In this document: positions 1 to 7,423 of the stretch, one piece after another | How positions within the stretch are numbered: position 1 is the first letter of the stretch | How the letters are laid out: the number at the start of each line of letters is the position of its first letter | NCBI GenBank assembly: GCA_050250815.1 | Contig: JBFWNY010000008.1 | Span: forward strand, 1-64,000 | Length of the DNA: 64,000 nt | DNA from: JAEUMD01 sp050250815 | GTDB lineage: Bacteria; Pseudomonadota; Alphaproteobacteria; Rhizobiales; Hyphomicrobiaceae | Direction: 5' to 3' | Notes under the pieces: model-generated | What the model was told of the DNA's origin: nothing | The model's database searches: none | What the model saw: the letters and a program-made list of their open reading frames with translations, nothing else | Position numbers and translations under genes: made by a program

Positions 1-1
1 T

Positions 2-526
2 AAGGCCGCCGAGGCGCGGGATGCGGCGGCAGAACGCGCGCGGGCTGAGGCTGAGCGCAAGGCCGAGGCCGACCGCAAGGCCGCCGAGGCGCGGGATGCG
101 GCGGCAGAACGCGCGCGGGCTGAGGCTGAGCGCAAGGCCGAGGCCGACCGCAAGGCCGCCGAGGCGCGGGATGCGGCGGCAGAACGCGCGCGCGCTGAGG
201 CTGAGCGCAAGGCGGAAGCCGACCGCAAGTCCGCCGAGGCGCGGGATGCCGCGGCAGAACGCGCGCGCGCTGAGGCTGAGCGCAAGGCGGAAGCCGACCG
301 CAAGTCCGCCGAGGCGCGGGATGCCGCGGCGGAACGCGCGCGCGCTGAGGCTGAGCGCAAGGCGGAAGCCGACCGTAAGGCCGCCGAGGCGCGGGATGCG
401 GCGGCGGAACGTGCGCGCGCCGAGGCTGATCGCAAGGCGGAAGCCGACCGCAAGGCCGCCGAGGCGCGGGATGCCGCGGCGGAACGTGTGCGCGCTGAGG
501 CTGAGCGCAAGGCGGAAGCCGACCGT
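2..526 (+). repeat. Seven tandem 75-bp in-frame repeats
   Basis: Seven copies of a 75-bp unit begin at 2, 77, 152, 227, 302, 377 and 452; a degenerate continuation follows from 527. Each encodes 25 residues of the form KAAEARDAAAERARAEAERK plus five more. The first copies are nearly identical at the DNA level, and later ones diverge at third positions, which suggests recent expansion at the 5' side. The array continues leftward beyond the window. Confidence 0.95.
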
Positions 527-1033
527 AGGGCGGCTGAAGCCCAGTATCGAGCGGCGGAACGTGGACGCATTGAGGCGGCGCAGGCCGAGGCAGCCCGTAA
601 GGCTGCCGAAGCGCGCAAGGCAGCTGCCGAGCGTGTCCGTGTTGAGGTGGAACGCGAGGAAGAACGGAAGGCCGAGCGAGCCCGTCGCGCGGAAGAGGAG
701 CGCTCGGTTGCCGAAGAGAAACGCCGCACGGTCGTTCGCGAGGACGTCGATGGGGAGCTGCACGGGCCGCGCCGAGTACGACGTGCGCCGGGAGTGCCGA
801 AAGTCGCCGGCTACCGCGCGCGTCGTTGTGCCGGTCCAGCGGGGGGCCGCATCAGGATACCGGGCACCTACACTGTGGCGTCCGGCGATAGCCTGTGGCG
901 GATCTCGGAACGCCACTACCGGTTCGGGTACCTGTATCCCATCATCCTGCGCGCCAACCGCCGCAAGATCGTCGATCCCGACCTGATATACCCATGTCAG
1001 CGCTTCTACTTGCCCCGTCCAAGACGCCGTTGA
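2..1033 (+). CDS. LysM-domain protein with long Ala/Glu/Arg/Lys repeat region (5' end outside window)
   Basis: The reading frame is open from base 2 and ends at the TGA at 1031-1033, so 343 codons are visible and the start lies outside the window. The first two thirds is a charged, Ala/Glu/Arg/Lys-rich, probably helical coiled-coil region built of a 25-residue unit. The C-terminus (about 863-1020) is a LysM domain: it has the typical YTV.SGDSLW.IS opening and a closing DP..IYPCQ.FYLP-like segment. LysM domains bind the glycan of peptidoglycan, so the protein probably acts in the periplasm with the helical stalk as a spacer, in the manner of TolA-like proteins. The N-terminus (signal or membrane anchor) cannot be seen. 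The domain call is firm, the role is inferred. Confidence 0.85.
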   Translation, partial: KAAEARDAAAERARAEAERKAEADRKAAEARDAAAERARAEAERKAEADRKAAEARDAAAERARAEAERKAEADRKSAEARDAAAERARAEAERKAEADRKSAEARDAAAERARAEAERKAEADRKAAEARDAAAERARAEADRKAEADRKAAEARDAAAERVRAEAERKAEADRRAAEAQYRAAERGRIEAAQAEAARKAAEARKAAAERVRVEVEREEERKAERARRAEEERSVAEEKRRTVVREDVDGELHGPRRVRRAPGVPKVAGYRARRCAGPAGGRIRIPGTYTVASGDSLWRISERHYRFGYLYPIILRANRRKIVDPDLIYPCQRFYLPRPRRR

Positions 1034-1249
1034 GGCTTTAGGCCGTGCGCGCGAAGGCCGTCTCGACAAGGAACGGGCGATGTGCAAGTCAGGCGTCACA
1101 GGCGCGTCTTGACGCGTTGGCGCGCCCGCGCCGCGTGAGCTGGTCCGGCAGGATGCACAACGCTCGCGCCTGACGGCCGTGGATCGCTGGAGCGCGGTCT
1201 TCCCTACAATCGCGCTGGCGCTTCGTGCGCCGCCGCCGCACGAGATGTC

Positions 1250-3193
1250 ATGCGCCACCTTGCCCGCCCCTCCCCAACCGGCCCCGCTGCGCGCTCGCGG
1301 GGTGATGCCGCACGCCTGTCCGCCAGAGCTGATCACTGGACAGTCGTGCGCGAGCTTCTGCCTTTCGTGTGGCCGGCGGGCCGTCCCGATCTGCGGCTTC
1401 AGGTCGTGCTCGCGTTTCTTGTGCTGCTCGTTGCCAAGGTTGTCACCATCCTGGTGCCGATCGCCTTCAAGGAGGCGACCGACTGGCTCACGGAGCACGC
1501 GCCTGCGGCCGGCTCGGCCGGCGGAGTGCTGGGCGTGACGGCCACGGCTCTGATCGTCGCCTACGGCTTCGGACGCGTCATGATGATGGTGCTGAACCAG
1601 GTCCGCGACCTGTTCTTCACCAAGGTCGGCCAGCATGCGGTTCGCGCGCTCAACAACCGCACCTTCCAGCACCTGCACCGTCTTTCACTCCGCTTCCATC
1701 TGGAACGGCGCACGGGCGGCCTGTCGCGCGTCATAGAGCGCGCGGCGCGCGGCATCGAACTCATCATCCGCATGGGATTTCTGCAGCTCATCCCCACCGT
1801 GCTTGAGCTGCTGCTCGTCTGCGGCGTGCTGCTCTACTATTTCGACATCTATTACGTGCTCGTCGTGCTGGCGACCGTGGCGCTCTACATGTGGTTCACG
1901 TTCAAGGCCAGCGAGTGGCGCATCCATATTCGCCGTGAGATGAACGACAGCGACAACGATGCCAACACCAAGGCCATCGATGCTCTGCTCAACTTCGAGA
2001 CGGTGAAGTATTTCGGCAACGAGGACATGGAGTCACGCCGCTTCGACGGCGCCATGGAGCGCTACGAGCGTGCCGCGATCAAGACCTACTACTCGCTGGG
2101 CGTGCTCAACTCGGGTCAGGCGGCGATCTTCACCGTCGGCATGACGATCGTCATGTGGCTCGCTGCGCGCGGTGTCATGGCGGGCACCCACACAGTGGGC
2201 GATTTCGTCATGATCAACGCCATGATGATCCAGCTCTACATGCCGCTCAATTTCATGGGCATGGTCTACCGCGAGATCAAGCAAGGGCTCGTCGATCTGG
2301 AATCGATGTTCGCCTTGCTCGAGGAGCATCCGGAAGTGGAGGACAAGCCGGGTGCACCGCCGCTGCGGATCGAGAAGGGTGCCATAAAATTCGAGAACGT
2401 ATCGTTCTCCTACGACCCGGAGCGGCAAATTCTCAAGGACGTTTCGTTCGATGTGCCGGCTGGAAAGATGGTTGCGATCGTCGGGCCATCGGGCGCGGGC
2501 AAGTCGACGATCAGCCGGATACTGTTCCGCTTCTATGACATCGGCTCCGGCCGCGTGACGATCGATGGGCAGGACATTCGCGATGTGACGCAAGCCTCGC
2601 TCCGGGCGGCGATCGGCGTGGTGCCGCAAGATACCGTCCTGTTCAACGACACGATCTACTACAACATCCGCTATGGCCGGCCGGACGCCACCCGTCAGGA
2701 GATCGAGGCGGCGGCGAAGCTTGCGCAGATCGACGGCTTCATCGCCGATCTTCCCGAGGGCTACCAGACGATGGTGGGCGAACGCGGGCTCAAGCTTTCG
2801 GGCGGAGAAAAGCAGCGCGTGGCCATCGCACGGACCATCCTCAAGGGGCCACCGATCCTGATGCTCGATGAGGCAACGAGCGCACTCGACAGCCATACGG
2901 AAAAGGAGATCCAGGACGCGCTGGATCGCGTTGCACGCGACCGCACGACGCTGGTCATCGCCCATCGCCTGTCGACGATCGTTCATGCCGACAACATCAT
3001 CGTGCTCGACGCGGGGCGGCTCGTGGAGCAGGGTACGCATGCGGAGCTGATCGCGCGCGACGGACTCTACGCCTCGCTCTGGAACCGCCAGCGGCAGGCC
3101 GAAAAGGCACGCGAGGAGCTGGCCCACGCGCTGGAGGAAGCTGCGCGCGCCGGCGTACTGCCTGCAGGTGCCGGCGTACCGATTGACGGCTAG
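1250..3193 (+). CDS. ATM1/HMT1-type ABC exporter, fused permease-ATPase
   Basis: A 647-residue half-transporter with an N-terminal six-helix membrane domain (about residues 40-340) and a C-terminal ATPase. The nucleotide-binding motifs are complete: Walker A GPSGAGKST at 412-420, signature LSGGEKQR at 516-523, Walker B ILMLDEATSALD with D540/E541, and the H-loop VIAHRLST. The permease resembles mitochondrial Atm1 and heavy-metal tolerance exporters (segment RTGGLSRVIERAARGIE), which export glutathione-linked sulfur or metal compounds across the inner membrane. It stands alone, about 215 bp after the LysM gene. The first ATG is used; the conserved region starts about 30 residues in, so a later start is possible. 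The exact substrate is not shown by the sequence. Confidence 0.9.
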   Translation: MRHLARPSPTGPAARSRGDAARLSARADHWTVVRELLPFVWPAGRPDLRLQVVLAFLVLLVAKVVTILVPIAFKEATDWLTEHAPAAGSAGGVLGVTATALIVAYGFGRVMMMVLNQVRDLFFTKVGQHAVRALNNRTFQHLHRLSLRFHLERRTGGLSRVIERAARGIELIIRMGFLQLIPTVLELLLVCGVLLYYFDIYYVLVVLATVALYMWFTFKASEWRIHIRREMNDSDNDANTKAIDALLNFETVKYFGNEDMESRRFDGAMERYERAAIKTYYSLGVLNSGQAAIFTVGMTIVMWLAARGVMAGTHTVGDFVMINAMMIQLYMPLNFMGMVYREIKQGLVDLESMFALLEEHPEVEDKPGAPPLRIEKGAIKFENVSFSYDPERQILKDVSFDVPAGKMVAIVGPSGAGKSTISRILFRFYDIGSGRVTIDGQDIRDVTQASLRAAIGVVPQDTVLFNDTIYYNIRYGRPDATRQEIEAAAKLAQIDGFIADLPEGYQTMVGERGLKLSGGEKQRVAIARTILKGPPILMLDEATSALDSHTEKEIQDALDRVARDRTTLVIAHRLSTIVHADNIIVLDAGRLVEQGTHAELIARDGLYASLWNRQRQAEKAREELAHALEEAARAGVLPAGAGVPIDG

Positions 3194-3280
3194 TGTCGCG
3201 ACCGTGAAATTCGTCATACTCTGGGGCTCACGGCGAACGACTCTTGCGATCTGAGCGGCCGAGCCGCAACCTGCCGAGCC

Positions 3281-3940
3281 ATGACGATACCTTCGCCAGA
3301 GGATGGGCGCGACGTTCCTGCGGGCTGGCGCCGGCAGGCGGCCGCGGTTTGGCGTCTGTTGCGCGTGCCCCTCGTTGCCGCACTGAACCTGCTTCTTGCT
3401 CTCATCCTGATTTTTGAGGAGTGGGGCTGGCGCCCGCTGGCAGCGGCGATTGCGTGGCTCGCGCGCTTCCGAGTCGTGGCGCGCCTGGAGGCGCTGGTGG
3501 CGGCGCTGCCGCCGTATGCGGCGCTCTTCGTTTTTGCCGCCCCGAGCCTCATTCTTTTTCCGGTCAAGCTCGGCGCACTTTGGCTGCTTGCGGCAGGCAA
3601 GGTGCTCTACGCTGGCTTGCTGCTTGCAGCAGCCAAGGTGGTGAGTACCGCGCTCGTTGCCCGAATCTTTATGCTGACTCGGCCGGCGCTCATGCGCATC
3701 GGCTGGTTCCGGCGGCTCTATGACGTGTTCATCCCTTGGAAGGATGCTTTGTTCGCGCGTATTCGGGCCTCGTGGACGTGGCGGTACGGGCGGATGGTGA
3801 AGTCGCGACTAAAGCAGATGGGGCGGCGTGCCTGGACGGCGCTCGCGCCGCAACGGGCAGCGATCCGACAGTTCGTGACGCGCCTGCTGAGGGGGCAGGG
3901 GGCGTCAGATCCGCCGTCAAGCAGGCCAGATCCAGAATAG
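3281..3940 (+). CDS. Conserved membrane protein of unknown function
   Basis: A 219-residue protein with three probable membrane segments: about 32-46 (VPLVAALNLLLALILIF), 85-105 and 108-125. A basic, helix-rich C-terminal half follows that probably faces the cytoplasm. I recognise no catalytic motif. Similar short membrane proteins occur as conserved hypotheticals in rhizobia, but no function is known to me. Its last 24 bases overlap the 3' end of the convergent antiporter gene. It lies 87 bp after the ABC exporter on the same strand and could be co-transcribed. Confidence 0.75.
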   Translation: MTIPSPEDGRDVPAGWRRQAAAVWRLLRVPLVAALNLLLALILIFEEWGWRPLAAAIAWLARFRVVARLEALVAALPPYAALFVFAAPSLILFPVKLGALWLLAAGKVLYAGLLLAAAKVVSTALVARIFMLTRPALMRIGWFRRLYDVFIPWKDALFARIRASWTWRYGRMVKSRLKQMGRRAWTALAPQRAAIRQFVTRLLRGQGASDPPSSRPDPE

Positions 3941-4909
3941 ATAGAGGCAATAGGAAGCGAGCAGCAGCGCGCCTTCCATGCGGCTGATGCGGAGCGCGGA
4001 GCGCGCAAAGACCAGCATCATCAGCGAGGCCGCAAGCATGACGAGATTGTCGAACGATACGATCTCAGGCGGCACGATCGTCGGTGCAATGAGGCCGGTC
4101 GTTCCTGCGATGCCCAGGAGATTGTAGACGCACGAGCCCATGACGTTGCCAAGAGCCACGTCGGACTGCTTGCGCAATGCCGCAACGGCACTCGTCACGA
4201 GTTCGGGCATCGATGTTCCCACAGCAACGATCGTAAGGCCGATGATCGTTTCGCTGATGCCCCAGGCTCGGGCCAGTGAGGTTGCGCCGTCGACGAGCAG
4301 CTTGCCGCCCGCGACGATGATGGCGAGACCGGCAAGTGCGGCCAGCAGCGGCAGGACCACGCCTTCCCGGCGCAGGCGATCCGCACCGGCGATCAGCGGC
4401 TCGGGCTCGACGCCCTCGACTGCCGCGGCCATGCTGACGGGTGCCGGCTCGCCTTCTTCGGGTGCCGTGCGCTCCTGCCGGTAGGCGAGCCAGATGTAAG
4501 ACGCGAGCATGGCGAGGAATGCTGCGCCAACCCAACGGTTGAGCGTCAGGAAGTAACCGACGAGGTTGAACAGCAAGGCAGCCAGCGCCACCGTCGTGCC
4601 GTCGCGACGATAAGCCTGCTTGGAGACGGTCATCGGCGACAGCAGCGCAGCCACGCCCAGGATCAGCAGGATGTTGGCGATGTTGGAGCCGACCACGTTG
4701 CCGACCGCGATGCCGGGCGAGCCGGCAAGCGAGGCCTGAATGCTGGTGACCAACTCCGGCGCGCTCGTACCGAAGCCCACGAGCGTGATGCCGATCACCA
4801 GCGGCGACATGCCGGCAAGCTGTGCCACGCGAACCGAGCCGCGGACGAGGATTTCTCCCCCGGCGATCAGGAGGGCAAAGCCCGCTAACAGGATGGCGAT
4901 GTCAGTCAT
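3917..4909 (-). CDS. Calcium/sodium antiporter, CaCA family (YrbG-like)
   Basis: A 330-residue inner-membrane protein with about ten hydrophobic segments arranged as two homologous halves. Each half carries the CaCA alpha-repeat: GFGTSAPELVTSI in the first and AVGTSMPELVTSAV in the second, the latter followed by LGNVMGSCVYN. The conserved Glu residues in these repeats form the cation site. Length matches YrbG-type K-dependent Na/Ca exchangers. A basic/acidic cytoplasmic loop of about 40 residues (EGEPAPVS region) separates the halves. The gene is convergent with, and overlaps by 24 bp, the preceding membrane-protein gene. Ion specificity is inferred from the family. Confidence 0.9.
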   Translation of the reverse strand: MTDIAILLAGFALLIAGGEILVRGSVRVAQLAGMSPLVIGITLVGFGTSAPELVTSIQASLAGSPGIAVGNVVGSNIANILLILGVAALLSPMTVSKQAYRRDGTTVALAALLFNLVGYFLTLNRWVGAAFLAMLASYIWLAYRQERTAPEEGEPAPVSMAAAVEGVEPEPLIAGADRLRREGVVLPLLAALAGLAIIVAGGKLLVDGATSLARAWGISETIIGLTIVAVGTSMPELVTSAVAALRKQSDVALGNVMGSCVYNLLGIAGTTGLIAPTIVPPEIVSFDNLVMLAASLMMLVFARSALRISRMEGALLLASYCLYLFWIWPA

Positions 4910-4998
4910 GGATGCGCTTCTGCTCGAGGCGAGTGCCCCGATTACACGCGCGCGTCTGGATTGGGAAGCGCCAGACCGTCAGTTCGCCGGCCGGCTTG

Positions 4999-5178
4999 TC
5001 AGTTGGTATGTGCCGCCTCGACCGAGGCGAGCCCGATCTGTGACGGGGTTCGTGCCGCTTCGTCGGCGGCGGAGGCCGTGATGACGGTCGCAAAGTGCGC
5101 TGTCGCCGCGCGCGTGAAATCGGCGATGGCGAAGGCGGCGAGGATGGCGAGCGCGTAGGCGAGCAGCTTGGATGGCAT
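4999..5178 (-). CDS. Possible small exported protein, 59 aa
   Basis: A short reading frame with an ATG at 5178 and a weak upstream GGGA. The N-terminus looks like a signal peptide or membrane helix (MPSKLLAYALAILAAFAIAD), followed by about 38 polar residues without recognisable motif. It sits between the antiporter and serB on the same strand, filling an otherwise empty 400-bp gap. The evidence is only the hydrophobic N-terminus and position; it may not be translated. Confidence 0.4.
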   Translation of the reverse strand: MPSKLLAYALAILAAFAIADFTRAATAHFATVITASAADEAARTPSQIGLASVEAAHTN

Positions 5179-5317
5179 GCGTGTTCCCAAGTGGAATGGG
5201 CAGGGGGAGCACTGCGACATCACGCGGATTGACCCGAGACGACCCGACGCTGCACGAGGCCGGAATTCTGCTGATTCGGGCGTGCTGCGTCGAGCACAAT
5301 TCGCTCCGCCCGCCGGC

Positions 5318-6274
5318 CTATGTCGCGCGGGCGATGTGCTCGCGGTCCGCGTATCCCTGCAGGTAGAGGAGCGCGGTGAGGTCGCCATGCGTGATGACCG
5401 CGCCGCCCGGATTGGAAAGTGCGGCCTCGCGCACCTTCGGCTTGGCGCGGAAGGCAACGCCGAGTCCAGCCGCCGCGAGCATGTCGAGATCGTTGGCGCC
5501 GTCGCCGACGGCCAGCGTGAGAACGGGATCGATACCATGTTGAGCCGCGATGCGTTCCAGTGCAGCGCGCTTGGCCGCGCGTCCCAGGATTGGCGGGATG
5601 ACGCGTCCGGTGATTTTACCTTCGATCACCTCTAACGTGTTGGCCTGATGCTCGTCGAAACCAAGCCGCTTGGCAACCGGCGCGGTGAAGCAGGTGAACC
5701 CGCCCGAGACCAGAGCGCAGTACGCTCCGTTGGCTTTCATTGTGGCGATCAGCGTCTCGGCGCCGGGCATGAGGGTGATGCGCTCCGCCGTCAGCCGGTC
5801 GAGGATCGATGCATCAAGGCCTGCGAGCAAGGCAACACGCTCGTTGAGCGCCGCCTCGAAGTCGAGTTCCCCACGCATTGCGCGCTCGGTGATGGCGGCG
5901 ACCTTGTCGCGCAGGCCGATCTCGCCCGCCAGTTCGTCGAGCATTTCCTGCTCGATAATCGTCGATTCCATGTCCGCGACCAGCAGCCGCTTACGCGTGA
6001 AGGCGATGTCGTCGGCAACGACATTGATATCGAGGGGGCGGTCGGCGAACGCCAGCCGCACGCGGTCGCGCAATTCGGTCAGGCTGAGGGTTTCCGGAGC
6101 GACGAACAGGGCGCGGCAGGCCGTGCCGGGGGAGAGGACGTCCTCCTGCAGCAGAGTGAAGTCTCTAAGGGTGGACGAGGCTTCCCTGCAGACCTCCGGC
6201 ACGACGCTTCCCGCATCCGGATCGCCCGTGATGACGACGGCCCGGCAGAGCATCTCGGCCATCTTGCCTCGCAT
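5318..6274 (-). CDS. serB: Phosphoserine phosphatase SerB
   Basis: A 318-residue HAD-superfamily enzyme that dephosphorylates L-phosphoserine in the last step of serine synthesis (cytoplasm). An ACT-like N-terminal part (about 10-80) precedes the HAD core. HAD motif I is ADMESTII with nucleophile D101; motif II is ALVSGGFT; motif IV is VGDGANDLDML. The second acidic residue of motif I, Asp in E. coli SerB (DMDST), is Glu (E103) here. The cap-region stretch EQEMLDELAGEIGL is typical of the family. Divergent from miaA with a 76-bp shared upstream region. Confidence 0.92.
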   Translation of the reverse strand: MRGKMAEMLCRAVVITGDPDAGSVVPEVCREASSTLRDFTLLQEDVLSPGTACRALFVAPETLSLTELRDRVRLAFADRPLDINVVADDIAFTRKRLLVADMESTIIEQEMLDELAGEIGLRDKVAAITERAMRGELDFEAALNERVALLAGLDASILDRLTAERITLMPGAETLIATMKANGAYCALVSGGFTCFTAPVAKRLGFDEHQANTLEVIEGKITGRVIPPILGRAAKRAALERIAAQHGIDPVLTLAVGDGANDLDMLAAAGLGVAFRAKPKVREAALSNPGGAVITHGDLTALLYLQGYADREHIARAT

Positions 6275-6350
6275 GTGCTGACCGACATACGCGTCGGATG
6301 ATTGCTGGAGAGCTATCGCGACGGTTGCAGCACTGCGCTATGCAGAGGCG

Positions 6351-7250
6351 ATGAGCAGAGTGCGCCAACCGAGGGCGATCCTTATCGCAGGGCCGACCGC
6401 GAGCGGCAAGTCGGCGCTCGCGCTACAGCTGGCGTGCGAGCGTGACGGCGTCGTCGTCAACGCCGATTCCATGCAGGTTTATCGCGAGCTGCCGATCCTG
6501 ACGGCGCAGCCCTCCGCCAAGGATACGGCCAGGGTGTCGCATCGGCTCTACGGGCACGTCGCGGCCAGCGAGCCCTACTCCGCGGCACGCTGGGTCGAGG
6601 ACGCTGCAGCTGCAATCAGCGAGGCGGGCGCGGCAGGCCGATTGCCAATCATCGTTGGAGGTACGGGGCTCTACTTCAAGGTCTTGCTGGAGGGTCTGTC
6701 GCCCGTGCCGCCAATCCCTGCCGAGGTGCGGCAGCATTGGCGGCGCATTGCGGCCGAACACGCTGCCGCCGGTCGTACGACTGCGCTGCACGGCGAACTC
6801 CATATTCGCGATCCGCAAATGGCCGCGCGCCTTCCGGCGATGGACACGCAGCGGGTTACGCGGGCGCTCGAGGTCATCGATGCCACCGGCCGCTCGCTGG
6901 CGGAGTGGCAGGCAATGCCGGGTGCGCGCGTACTCGATCCGGCAGAGTGCGAGCGCCTTGTCGTCGTGTTGCCGCGCGAAGCCCTGCACGTCCGGTGCGA
7001 TCGGCGGTTCGATGCGATGGTGGCCGCTGGTGCGCTCGACGAGGTGCGGGCGCTGATGGGGCAGAGGCTATCTGAGGACGCACCCGCGATGCGCGCTCTG
7101 GGCGTGGCGCCGCTTGCAGCGTACATCGCCGGCAGCATCACGATCGAGGAGGCTAGCGCGCGGGCCAAGGCCGAGACACGTCAGTACGTGAAGCGGCAGC
7201 AGACCTGGATCAAGAAGCATATGATGTCGTGGATTTCATGTGTTACGTAA
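6351..7250 (+). CDS. miaA: tRNA dimethylallyltransferase MiaA
   Basis: A 299-residue enzyme that adds the dimethylallyl group to A37 of tRNAs reading U-starting codons. The P-loop GPTASGKSALA lies near residues 14-24, followed by the family motif VNADSMQVYREL. The conserved GGTGLYFKVLLEGL and the C-terminal KAETRQYVKRQQTW segment complete the match. The length is normal. The stop codon lies within a perfect 12-bp palindrome. The C-terminus beyond the KRQQTW motif is short and atypical (MMSWISCVT). Confidence 0.95.
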   Translation: MSRVRQPRAILIAGPTASGKSALALQLACERDGVVVNADSMQVYRELPILTAQPSAKDTARVSHRLYGHVAASEPYSAARWVEDAAAAISEAGAAGRLPIIVGGTGLYFKVLLEGLSPVPPIPAEVRQHWRRIAAEHAAAGRTTALHGELHIRDPQMAARLPAMDTQRVTRALEVIDATGRSLAEWQAMPGARVLDPAECERLVVVLPREALHVRCDRRFDAMVAAGALDEVRALMGQRLSEDAPAMRALGVAPLAAYIAGSITIEEASARAKAETRQYVKRQQTWIKKHMMSWISCVT

Positions 7251-7252
7251 CA
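7241..7252. promoter_or_regulatory. Perfect 12-bp palindrome at the miaA stop / ilvB upstream region
   Basis: TGTTACGTAACA reads identically on both strands. It contains the miaA stop codon and is followed by the most AT-rich stretch of the neighbourhood (7251-7292), where an ilvB promoter would be expected. It could be an operator, but no regulator is identified and chance is possible. Confidence 0.35.
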
Positions 7253-7265
7253 AAATTATAAACAA

Positions 7266-7326
7266 GTGATCATCTACATTACTTTTGTTCAACATGGTCG
7301 TTGACGTGCGCTTTGCCGGCCCGTAG
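7266..7326 (+). promoter_or_regulatory. Candidate ilvB leader peptide(s), possible attenuator
   Basis: Two overlapping short frames precede ilvB. GTG at 7266 opens a 12-residue peptide ending at the TGA at 7302-7304 and reading (M)IIYITFVQHGR, with three Ile and one Val codon. ATG at 7294 opens MVVDVRFAGP, ending at 7326, with three Val codons. Neither has a clear ribosome site. Downstream, CCGGCC at 7316-7321 can pair with GGCCGG at 7351-7356, and GGCCCG at 7318-7323 with CGGGCC at 7354-7359, giving alternative stems before the ilvB start. Enrichment of the codons for the pathway products fits attenuation, but no run of T follows a hairpin. Confidence 0.4.
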
Positions 7327-7423
7327 GTTCCGCGCTGCACAATTCGGCACGGCCGGGCCCTGCGGTCCTGACGACGATCGCGACTTGAGGCTCGGTAGCC
7401 CCGTACGATGGAGAGGCATGCGC

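Noticed and set aside
2..526. Possible CRISPR array
   Set aside because: The 75-bp units are contiguous without spacers and are in-frame coding repeats.
21..986. 321-codon frame in another phase of the first repeat array
   Set aside because: Repetitive Arg/Pro translation from the 75-bp repeats; the LysM domain is in the frame starting at base 2.
2033..3217. 394-codon open frame antisense to the ABC exporter
   Set aside because: The plus-strand gene has complete ATPase motifs, and the antisense translation has none.
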